The position numbers were made by a program, and so were the translations under genes. A stretch of DNA of 13,429 nt from contig JAHFFQ010000006.1 of assembly GCA_023247875.1 (NCBI GenBank), positions 1-13,429 on the forward strand, read 5' to 3'. Shown here piece by piece: positions 7,453-13,429 of the stretch. This stretch comes from Candidatus Omnitrophota bacterium. GTDB taxonomy: Bacteria; Omnitrophota; Gorgyraeia; Gygaellales; Profunditerraquicolaceae. The number at the start of each line of letters is the position of its first letter. Position 1 is the first letter of the stretch. The notes under the pieces were generated by a model. The model worked only from the letters and a program-made list of their open reading frames with translations. It searched no databases and was not told the DNA's origin.

Positions 7453-8544
7453 ATGAAAATATTGATTACCTATGCTTCAGCAGGCGCCGGACACCGCAGG
7501 TCAGCTGAGGCCATATACGATTATTTAGGAGCAAACCGCAAAGATCTAAAAACGGAACTGGCGGATATCCTGAGCTTTGTCGGGCCTTTTTTCCGCTTTT
7601 GCTATGATTCCGGATATCCTTTCCTGATCCATCGCGCTGTTTGGCTGTGGGGCTTTTTTTTCTGGATCACCCAGCTTAGGCTGACCCGCTGGATCAGCCG
7701 CAAGGGCGCTTCGTTCGTAAATTATTTCAGCTGCCGTAAATACGTTGAGTATCTTAAAAATGAGGATTTTGATTATATCATATCCACGCACTTTCTCGCT
7801 TCAGAGCTTGCCGCAGGCCTGAAATCAAAAAATAAGATCAAGGCAAAGCTGATCACGGTAATTACGGATTTCGGAGTTCACCCCTTTTGGATATCTGCCG
7901 GTACTGACCTTTATATTGCCGCCTCAGGATTAACTAAGGATAAATTATTGGATCTGGGGGCAGGGGAAGAGAAGATCGGGGTATTTGGTATTCCTTTTAA
8001 TCCTAAATTTTCCAAGCACCATGACAGGGCGTTGCTGGCGGATAAATTGGGAATAGACGGAAAAAAGTTCACGGTGCTGCTTATAACCGGTTCATTTGGA
8101 TCAGGGCCTCTTGAAGAGATCGCTAAACGGCTTTGCGGGTTTGCGCAGGTGCTGGTGGTTTGCGCGAAGAATAACTCACTTTTCAGGCGCCTGACCAGGC
8201 GGAATTTAGTGAATGTAAAGGTTTTTGGGTTTGTAAACAACGCGGAGGAGTTGATGGCAGTGTCCGATATCATAATTACCAAGCCCGGAGGATTAAGCAT
8301 TACGGAGCTGCTGAATATGGGGTTGTTCCCTGTATTTGTAGCGGCAATACCCGGCCAGGAGCAGGAGAACATGAAACTCCTGGCTGCTTACGGGGTGGGT
8401 TTTACGCCAAGGAATATTTCACAGATCAAAGATTTTGTTATGGAGTTGAGGGATAATCCGCATAAACTTGAAGGATTGAAAAAGAATATCATCCAGGTTG
8501 CCAGGCCTGATGCCTGCCGGGAGTTAGCTGATGTTATACGTTAA
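7453..8544 (+). CDS. MGDG synthase/MurG-like glycosyltransferase (GT28 type)
   Basis: This 363-residue GT-B-fold enzyme resembles monogalactosyldiacylglycerol synthases and processive diacylglycerol glucosyltransferases (UgtP-like), which glycosylate membrane lipids with a UDP-sugar. The N-terminal half starts ITYASAGAGHRRSAEAI (5-21) and includes hydrophobic, aromatic stretches (about 44-77) that could bind the membrane, then FDYIISTHFLASE and TDFGVHPFW (138-146). The C-terminal nucleotide-sugar domain has ITGSFGSG (211-218), a VFGFV strand, TKPGGLSITE (276-285) and PGQEQEN (300-306). It starts 3 bases after the gmhB-like stop and overlaps priA by 14 bases, so it is co-transcribed with both. 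The glycolipid acceptor is inferred. Another UDP-sugar lipid or cell-wall acceptor is possible, but MurG itself is unlikely from the N-terminal domain. Confidence 0.8.
   Translation: MKILITYASAGAGHRRSAEAIYDYLGANRKDLKTELADILSFVGPFFRFCYDSGYPFLIHRAVWLWGFFFWITQLRLTRWISRKGASFVNYFSCRKYVEYLKNEDFDYIISTHFLASELAAGLKSKNKIKAKLITVITDFGVHPFWISAGTDLYIAASGLTKDKLLDLGAGEEKIGVFGIPFNPKFSKHHDRALLADKLGIDGKKFTVLLITGSFGSGPLEEIAKRLCGFAQVLVVCAKNNSLFRRLTRRNLVNVKVFGFVNNAEELMAVSDIIITKPGGLSITELLNMGLFPVFVAAIPGQEQENMKLLAAYGVGFTPRNISQIKDFVMELRDNPHKLEGLKKNIIQVARPDACRELADVIR
8519..8523 (+). promoter_or_regulatory. Ribosome binding site for priA
   Basis: GGGAG lies 7 bases before the ATG at 8531, inside the end of the glycosyltransferase gene. 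It supports the overlapping start of priA. Confidence 0.6.
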
Positions 8545-10393
8545 GGTTGTACTGGGCTTGCCTATTGAGGGCCCATTTGATTATCTTGTGCCGCCTGATC
8601 TGGAGGGGAGGGTTAAGCCGGGAGCAAGGGTTTGGGTGAATTTCCGCAACAAAAAAGAGGTTGCTTATATAATAGGATCCAGCTCCAAGAGCAAGATCAA
8701 AAAAGTAAAAGAAATATCCGCGCTTATTGACGCGGTGCCGATCCTCGACGAGGGGATGCTTTTATTGACCAAAAGGGTGGCGGAATATTACTGTTGTTCC
8801 TGGGGGGAGGCAATTGAGAGCGCTCTGCCTGAGGAGTTAAGGAGAGGAATAATTCCCCAGGGGAGACTTCTCGATAAACAATCGTTAGATGTTGAGAAGT
8901 GCCCCCTGCTGGATAAGAATGATAAGAAGAAAATAATCTTTTTATCGGGCTTTGACCGGATGCCGGTTTACTTAAGGGAGATCAAAGGGGCATTGGCAGC
9001 TAAACGATCGGCGATTGTTTTATTCAGCGATATCCGGGCAGCAGAGAGCGCCGGGGAGTTGATTGAGAAGAGCTTAGGCACGGAAGTTTATCTTGCTTTT
9101 CGCAAGCAGTCAAAGGAGGCGGAGCTTTGGGAGCGCCTCAGGCGGCAGCCTTATTGCGTTGTGGCCGGCACGCGTTCCAGTATTTTCTCTCCGGTGAATA
9201 ATCTAGGGTTAATCATTATCGACCAGGCGGAGGACCGGGTTTATAAGCAGGAGCAGGTGCCGCATTACCATACTGGGGAGGTTGCCCTGATGCGCGCGGA
9301 GATTGAGAATGCCAAGGTTATCCTGGCCAGCCACGGCATATCTTTGGAAAGTTTTTACCTGGCGCAAGAAAATAAGCTTGAATATGAGTATATCGCGCCA
9401 AAGCGCGGGCTTCCGGAGGTTAAGGTCATTGACCTGCGCCGGCTTTCTTACGCGGAGAGAAAGAGTAAATCCCTGTTTTCAAAATTCCTGGCTGATGCCA
9501 TATACGCGGGTTTGGCTAAGAAAAGTAAAGTGCTTATAGTCATTAACCGGAGGGGCTTTGCGACGAGCGCCTCATGCCATAATTGCGGGTCCACCCTGAA
9601 ATGCCCGGCCTGCAATACCAATCTGGTGCATCATTTTGACGAGGATAAACTGAAATGCCACCACTGCAGCTTTAAGATGGAGCTACCTAATATCTGTCCA
9701 TCTTGTAATGCCGGTTATATCAAATATTCCGGCATCGGGACGGAAAAGGTGGAAAGCGAGCTGGCCAGGATATTTCCCCAGGCAGCTATCAGGATTTTGG
9801 CGGAGGATAAGGAGGATACCGGATTGCCGGAGGCGGATATTCTCGTATCAACCGGTTCGGTAATAAAGCATCGGGGTTTGAGTTTTGATTTAATAGGAGT
9901 AATGGCAATAGATAATCTGCTTAACCGGATGGATTTCAGGGCTTCTGAAAAAGCATTTTCTTTGCTTACCGGCCTCCTTAATCTTACCTCCGGGAGGATG
10001 ATCATTCAAAGCGCGAACTTCGGCCAATATTGTTTTCAGGCGCTGATCAAGCATGAACCCCGGATTTTTCTAGCGGAGGAGCTAAAACAGCGCCGGCAGC
10101 TTAACCTGCCGCCTTATAAGCATATGATCCTGGTGAAATTAAGGGGCAGGAGCCTAGAGAAGGTAAAGGGAGCTGCTTTGAGGTTATCCGAAAGATTAAG
10201 CAAGATCAAGAGCCCAGGCTTCAAGATCATTTCGCTTAATTGCGGAGAGCCTCCTAAGCTGCGCGGTAATTTTTATTACCAGATATTGATACGGGTATCC
10301 CGGGTGCAAGCGGCCTGCCGCGAATTAAAATTACACTTAAAAGAATATAATTATTCAGGTATAATAGTTACCGTGGACGTAGACCCTGTTTAA
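8531..10393 (+). CDS. priA: Primosomal protein PriA with degenerate helicase motifs
   Basis: PriA normally recognises stalled forks and reloads the replicative helicase. This 620-residue copy is shorter than the roughly 730 of E. coli PriA. The N-terminal 3'-DNA-binding domain is recognisable (LPIEGPFDYLVP, 10-21). The zinc-binding insert is complete, with Cys349, 352, 358, 361, 376, 379, 389 and 392. GTRSSIFSPVNNLGLIIID (213-231), YKQEQVPHYH (238-247), INRRGFA (338-344), GIGTEKVE (401-408) and the C-terminal NLPPYK (525-530) confirm the family. The ATPase motifs are lost: the usual GVTGSGKT is replaced by SGFDRMP (139-145), DEEH by DQAE (231-234), GSATPS by ASHGIS (266-271), GTQMxxKG by STGSVIKHRG (440-449), and QVAGRAGR by a shortened LNLTSGR (483-489). 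The frame is otherwise intact, so it is a conserved, probably non-catalytic PriA rather than a pseudogene. Actinobacterial PriA proteins are also known to lack these motifs. It is followed one base later by fmt. Confidence 0.93.
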   Translation: MLYVKVVLGLPIEGPFDYLVPPDLEGRVKPGARVWVNFRNKKEVAYIIGSSSKSKIKKVKEISALIDAVPILDEGMLLLTKRVAEYYCCSWGEAIESALPEELRRGIIPQGRLLDKQSLDVEKCPLLDKNDKKKIIFLSGFDRMPVYLREIKGALAAKRSAIVLFSDIRAAESAGELIEKSLGTEVYLAFRKQSKEAELWERLRRQPYCVVAGTRSSIFSPVNNLGLIIIDQAEDRVYKQEQVPHYHTGEVALMRAEIENAKVILASHGISLESFYLAQENKLEYEYIAPKRGLPEVKVIDLRRLSYAERKSKSLFSKFLADAIYAGLAKKSKVLIVINRRGFATSASCHNCGSTLKCPACNTNLVHHFDEDKLKCHHCSFKMELPNICPSCNAGYIKYSGIGTEKVESELARIFPQAAIRILAEDKEDTGLPEADILVSTGSVIKHRGLSFDLIGVMAIDNLLNRMDFRASEKAFSLLTGLLNLTSGRMIIQSANFGQYCFQALIKHEPRIFLAEELKQRRQLNLPPYKHMILVKLRGRSLEKVKGAALRLSERLSKIKSPGFKIISLNCGEPPKLRGNFYYQILIRVSRVQAACRELKLHLKEYNYSGIIVTVDVDPV

Positions 10394-10394
10394 T

Positions 10395-11339
10395 ATGAAA
10401 ATAGTATTCTTTGGAAGCTCACATTTCGCGCTCCCTGCCCTCAAGGCCCTGATAAAAAGCGGTCATGAGTTGGTTTGCGTGGTCACCCAGCCGGATAAGA
10501 AAAAAGGCAGGCATTTACGCCTTGCCTCTACGGATGTTAAGAGCATAGCTATGGACGCAAAGCTTAAAATATTCCAGCCGGAGGATATTAAAGCCAAAGA
10601 GAGCCTGAATTCCCTTAAAAAGCTGGGAGCTGACCTTTTTGTGATCATCGCTTATGGCCAGATATTTTCCCAGGAGGCCCTTGAAATACCGGCGATCATG
10701 CCGATCAATATCCATGCTTCCCTCCTGCCGCGTTACCGAGGGGCAGCCCCGATCAACTGGGCGATAATTAATGGGGATAAAAAAAGCGGGCTTACCGTCA
10801 TGTACGTGACCCGCAAGATGGACGCCGGTCCGGTCATGCTGCAAAAAGAAATAAAGATCGAGGATGATGATACATCGGTTACCCTTGAAGAAAAGCTAAG
10901 CCAGGGTGCTGCGGAGATCTTAATGGAGGCGCTCAGAATTATTGATGGCAAGAGTTACCGTTTGACCGAGCAGGAGGAGGACAGGGTAATTTTAGCTCCG
11001 AAGCTGGAAAAAAATGACGGTTTGATCGATTGGAATACACCTGCCGTTGATATTCATAACCAGGTAAGAGGGGTCCTGCCCTGGCCCGGGGCATTTACCG
11101 CTTACCGCGGTAAGATGCTCAAGATATTTCAGGCGGATTCTCTTGCGCTGTTCCCCAGCCATAAGCCTCTTCCCGGTGAAGTGGTCAGGGCGGACAAGCA
11201 TGGGATTGTGGTAGCCGCGGCAAGAGGGTTCCTGGAGATCAAAGAGCTGCAACTTGAGGCGGCAAAACGCATGCCGGCTGAGAATTTTGTCATGGGGCAT
11301 AAGCTTGCGGCGGGAGAGATCCTGGGAAAAAAGAGTTGA
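10395..11339 (+). CDS. fmt: Methionyl-tRNA formyltransferase
   Basis: Fmt transfers a formyl group from 10-formyl-tetrahydrofolate to initiator Met-tRNA in the cytoplasm. The 314-residue length is normal. The N-terminal domain starts MKIVFFGSSHFALPALKAL. It has TQPDKKKGR (31-39), AYGQI (86-90), the folate/catalytic segment NIHASLLPRYRGAAPINWA (105-123; Asn105, His107) and MDAGPVM (142-148; Asp143 as the third catalytic residue). The C-terminal OB-like tRNA-binding domain includes VRGVLPWPGAFT and PLPGEVV. The ATG lies one base after the priA stop without a visible Shine-Dalgarno, so translation is probably coupled to priA. A priA-def-fmt order is common in bacteria; the deformylase gene def is absent from this spot. 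Confidence 0.96.
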   Translation: MKIVFFGSSHFALPALKALIKSGHELVCVVTQPDKKKGRHLRLASTDVKSIAMDAKLKIFQPEDIKAKESLNSLKKLGADLFVIIAYGQIFSQEALEIPAIMPINIHASLLPRYRGAAPINWAIINGDKKSGLTVMYVTRKMDAGPVMLQKEIKIEDDDTSVTLEEKLSQGAAEILMEALRIIDGKSYRLTEQEEDRVILAPKLEKNDGLIDWNTPAVDIHNQVRGVLPWPGAFTAYRGKMLKIFQADSLALFPSHKPLPGEVVRADKHGIVVAAARGFLEIKELQLEAAKRMPAENFVMGHKLAAGEILGKKS

Positions 11340-11363
11340 AACTCCGGACTCTTCTGTTATAAT
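11336..11363 (+). promoter_or_regulatory. Extended -10 promoter for the galT pair, probably giving a leaderless mRNA
   Basis: TTGAAA (11336-11341, one mismatch to the -35 consensus) is followed by a 16-base spacer and a perfect TATAAT (11358-11363). TGT just before it makes an extended -10. Transcription should start about 7 bases further on, at or next to the ATG at 11372. No Shine-Dalgarno lies in between. The -35 overlaps the fmt stop codon. A 6-base inverted repeat (AAGAGT 11331-11336, ACTCTT 11348-11353) spans the same stretch. Confidence 0.6.
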
Positions 11364-11371
11364 AATTTTCT

Positions 11372-12397
11372 ATGCCAGAATTAAGGAAAGATCCAGTCAT
11401 AGGTAGATGGGTGATCATCTCAACCGAGAGAGCCCGCCGGCCCGACCAGTTTTCTAACCACCAGAAAGAGGAAAGGGTGGAGCTTCCTTGCCCATTTTGC
11501 GAAGGCGAAGAGTCAAATACCCCTCCCGAGATATACGCTATACGGCCGCGTAATTCTACTCGTAATGGCCCGGGCTGGGACCTGCGCGTTGTCCCCAGCA
11601 TCGCGCCATTTTTAAGGATTGAGGGTGACCTGGACCGCCGTGGGAACGGTCTCTATGACGTGATGAACGGGGTGGGGGCGCATGAAGTAGTTGTTGAGAC
11701 CAACCAGCATATCGCCAATATGGCGGATCTAAGCGAGGAGCAGATCGCCAAGGTGCTTAACTGTTATTCCGACAGGATCCTTGACCTGGGCAAGGATACC
11801 CGTTTTAAATATGTTTTAGTGTTTAAGAATTATGGCAGAGGCGCCGGTGGGGGGGAAATAAAACATACGCGTTCGCAGCTGATCGCGACGCCGGTCAACC
11901 CCAAGCGGGTAAAAGAGGAGCTGGCAGGAGCCCGGCTTTATTATGATTATCATGAGAGGTGCGTGTTCTGCGACCTGATCAAGCAGGAGCTTGCCCAGAA
12001 GGAACGCGTGATCCTGGAATTAGACGGGTTTGTAGCGGTCAGCCCGTTTGCCGCGCGTTTTCCTTTTGAGACCTGGATCCTGCCTAAAAGGCACTGCAGC
12101 GATTATACCTGCATGGACGCCGAGTCCGTAAGGAACCTTAGCCGCCTGCTTAAAACAGTGCTTTTAAAGTTAAAGAAGGGGCTGAATGATCCGGATTATA
12201 ATTATGTGATCCATACCGCGCCTTTCCGCAGGCAGAAGTCCGGTTACTGGAAAACCATTGATTATGATTATCACTGGCACATTGAGATCATGCCGCGCCT
12301 GAGTAAGGTCGCCGGTTTTGAGTGGGGAACGGGTTTTTATATCTGCCCGCTTCCGCCGGAGGAAACCGCCAAATTCTTAAGAGAGGTACAACTCTAA
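11372..12397 (+). CDS. Galactose-1-phosphate uridylyltransferase homologue, nucleophile His replaced by Arg
   Basis: This 341-residue protein is clearly of the GalT fold and resembles its downstream neighbour from start to end (MPELRKDPVIGRWVI, ELPCPFCEGEE, GAHEVVVET, WHIEIMPRLSKVAGFEWGTG). GalT exchanges UMP between UDP-glucose and galactose-1-P through a uridylylated histidine in a His-Pro-His-x-Gln motif. Here the motif is His165-Thr-Arg167-Ser-Gln169, so the nucleophile is Arg (codon CGT at 11870-11872, one base from CAT). The putative zinc ligands Cys40, Cys43, His104 and His165 remain, as does the HWH (301-303). The NKFP sugar-nucleotide segment of the neighbour is changed to SIAP (76-79), and AGAS before the motif is AGGG (158-161). 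It is probably inactive as a uridylyltransferase but still folded, perhaps as a partner or with altered activity. A strong promoter precedes it, and its stop overlaps the next start. Confidence 0.85.
   Translation: MPELRKDPVIGRWVIISTERARRPDQFSNHQKEERVELPCPFCEGEESNTPPEIYAIRPRNSTRNGPGWDLRVVPSIAPFLRIEGDLDRRGNGLYDVMNGVGAHEVVVETNQHIANMADLSEEQIAKVLNCYSDRILDLGKDTRFKYVLVFKNYGRGAGGGEIKHTRSQLIATPVNPKRVKEELAGARLYYDYHERCVFCDLIKQELAQKERVILELDGFVAVSPFAARFPFETWILPKRHCSDYTCMDAESVRNLSRLLKTVLLKLKKGLNDPDYNYVIHTAPFRRQKSGYWKTIDYDYHWHIEIMPRLSKVAGFEWGTGFYICPLPPEETAKFLREVQL
12381..12386 (+). promoter_or_regulatory. Ribosome binding site for the second galT copy
   Basis: GAGAGG lies 10 bases before the ATG at 12397, inside the 3' end of the first copy. 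It supports the internal ATG rather than the upstream in-frame start at 12322. Confidence 0.5.
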
Positions 12398-13392
12398 TGG
12401 CAGAGCTCAGAAGAGATCCTGTTGTGGGCCGCTGGGTGATCGTAGACACCGACCACCCGCGTAAGCCGGAAGATTTTGAATATGAACAACAAGTTACCGA
12501 AGGAGGCCTGTGTCCCTTTTGCTACGGCAATGAATTCATGACTCCTCCGGAGATCAGCTGTTTTCGCGACCCCGGTACCGGCGCCAATACCCCGGGCTGG
12601 CAGGTGCGCGTGGTGGCTAATAAATTCCCTGCTTTAGAGATAGAAGGGGAGCTTGACCGCCGGGGGATAGGTATCTATGATATGTCCAACGGCATAGGCG
12701 CACATGAGGTCTTGATCGAAAGTCCGTATCATAATAAGGATATACCTGAGCTCTTGGTTCCGGAAATAGAGAGCTACCTGAAGATGTGCTGCGTGCGCGC
12801 GGCAGATTTAAAGAAGGACAAGCGTTTTAAATATATTATGATCTTCCGCAATTATGGCGCCGCGGCGGGTGCTTCTCTTGAGCATCCGCATACGCAGTTG
12901 ATCGCTCTCCCCATGGCACCTAAGAACGCGCTGGAGGAAATTCATGGTGCGCGCGATTATTATAATTACCGCGAACGCTGCATTTTCTGTGATATTGTCC
13001 GCCAGGAGCTTTCCGATAAGTCAAGAATGATTTTGGAGAATAAGTATTTTATCTCGTTTTGCCCCTTTGTCTCCCGGTTCCCTTTTGAGATCATGATCAT
13101 GCCCAAGCAGCACAGCGGTTATTTCTGCCATGTGTCCGGCGATGAGATCCCGGCATTAGCGCAGATATTAAAGGAGACCCTGGCAAAATTAAAAAAAGTA
13201 TTTGTAAATTTGTCATATAATTATATAATTCATTCTGCGCCTGTTAACGGCGAAAATGACGTGGAGTACTACCATTGGCATATGGAGATCATGCCGAAGC
13301 TGACGCAAGTTGCAGGTTTTGAGTGGGGGACCGGTTTCTACCTCGATCAAACCTCGCCTGAATTAGCCGCGCAGTATTTAAAGGATAAGTAA
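12397..13392 (+). CDS. galT: Galactose-1-phosphate uridylyltransferase
   Basis: This 331-residue enzyme should interconvert UDP-glucose plus galactose-1-P and glucose-1-P plus UDP-galactose (Leloir pathway), or act as a related sugar-phosphate nucleotidyltransferase. It has the zinc-site Cys39 and Cys42, ANKFPAL (74-80), GAHEV (101-105), NYGAAAGASLEHPHTQL (152-168) with the intact His163-Pro-His165-x-Gln167, a second CIFC (195-198) and YHWHMEIMP (292-300). The frame runs upstream to an ATG at 12322, but the ATG at 12397 overlaps the previous stop (TAATG), aligns with the start of the paralogue and has a ribosome binding site. The pair probably arose by tandem duplication. ADP-glucose phosphorylase, a near relative, is a possible alternative activity, because neighbours here do not include galK or galE. 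Confidence 0.92.
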   Translation: MAELRRDPVVGRWVIVDTDHPRKPEDFEYEQQVTEGGLCPFCYGNEFMTPPEISCFRDPGTGANTPGWQVRVVANKFPALEIEGELDRRGIGIYDMSNGIGAHEVLIESPYHNKDIPELLVPEIESYLKMCCVRAADLKKDKRFKYIMIFRNYGAAAGASLEHPHTQLIALPMAPKNALEEIHGARDYYNYRERCIFCDIVRQELSDKSRMILENKYFISFCPFVSRFPFEIMIMPKQHSGYFCHVSGDEIPALAQILKETLAKLKKVFVNLSYNYIIHSAPVNGENDVEYYHWHMEIMPKLTQVAGFEWGTGFYLDQTSPELAAQYLKDK

Positions 13393-13393
13393 G

Positions 13394-13420
13394 GGGATGA
13401 GTCATCCCGTTTCGTAAACG
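13394..13420 (+). terminator. Possible terminator after galT
   Basis: GGGATG (13394-13399) and CATCCC (13403-13408) form a short hairpin immediately after the galT stop at 13392. A second inverted repeat, CGTTT-CGT-AAACG (13408-13420), follows at once. The T-run is only three bases, so this is a weak candidate, and the window ends just after it. Confidence 0.35.
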
Positions 13421-13429
13421 CATCAAAAT

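Noticed and set aside
8502..8516. GC-rich hairpin CAGGC/GCCTG just before the priA ribosome binding site.
   Set aside because: Five pairs inside coding sequence are easily due to chance, and no conserved regulatory motif is visible.
8531..10393. priA as a decaying pseudogene.
   Set aside because: The frame is uninterrupted over 620 codons, all eight zinc-binding cysteines and many family motifs are kept, and only the ATPase motifs have changed, which points to selection for a non-catalytic role.
11331..11353. Inverted repeat AAGAGT/ACTCTT at the fmt stop as an intrinsic terminator.
   Set aside because: The stem is only six AT-leaning pairs with an 11-base loop and no true T-run, and the stretch is better explained as the promoter of the next gene.
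12322..12396. Upstream in-frame extension of the second galT copy (25 extra residues).
   Set aside because: It lies wholly inside the first copy, and the paralogue aligns from the ATG at 12397, which has a ribosome binding site and a TAATG overlap.

Overview
The window reads as chromosomal DNA of a Gram-negative-type bacterium of moderate G+C. All recognisable genes lie on the + strand and are packed tightly: stops and starts overlap or sit a few bases apart, and the only gap above 80 bases is at 6829-6909. The envelope genes (an ADP-heptose-type glycosyltransferase, a GmhB-like heptose phosphatase and a WaaE/KdtX-like glycosyltransferase) suggest an LPS-type outer membrane. The mix of tight operons, poor Shine-Dalgarno signals before several genes and diverged housekeeping proteins would fit an uncultivated lineage such as Omnitrophota. 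That placement is a guess from gene style, not something the sequence proves.

Region 1 (1-6828) is a surface-polysaccharide operon. It holds the tail of an unknown gene, a NodU/CmcH-type O-carbamoyltransferase, an SxtJ-family membrane protein, a 52-residue DUF5989-type membrane protein, a ManC-type GDP-mannose pyrophosphorylase with a C-terminal phosphomannose isomerase domain, a GT9 heptosyltransferase, a DegT/DnrJ/EryC1 sugar aminotransferase and a GT2 glycosyltransferase. Together they would make nucleotide sugars (GDP-mannose, an amino sugar), transfer sugars, and decorate the product with a carbamoyl group.

Region 2 (6910-11339) begins after an 81-base gap that can fold into a nested hairpin. 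It holds a GmhB-like HAD phosphatase, an MGDG-synthase/MurG-like glycosyltransferase, PriA and Fmt, all closely spaced. The PriA protein is the most striking gene. It keeps all eight zinc-binding cysteines and the general fold, but Walker A, Walker B and helicase motifs III, V and VI are all degraded, so it is probably not an ATPase or helicase.

Region 3 (11340-13429) has a near-consensus extended -10 promoter ending 8 bases before the next start codon, followed by two tandem galactose-1-phosphate uridylyltransferase homologues. The second keeps the catalytic His-Pro-His. The first keeps its zinc ligands but has Arg in place of the nucleophilic His, so the pair looks like one active and one repurposed or dead copy. 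A short inverted repeat follows the second copy.

I saw no tRNA, rRNA, CRISPR array, insertion sequence or phage gene.
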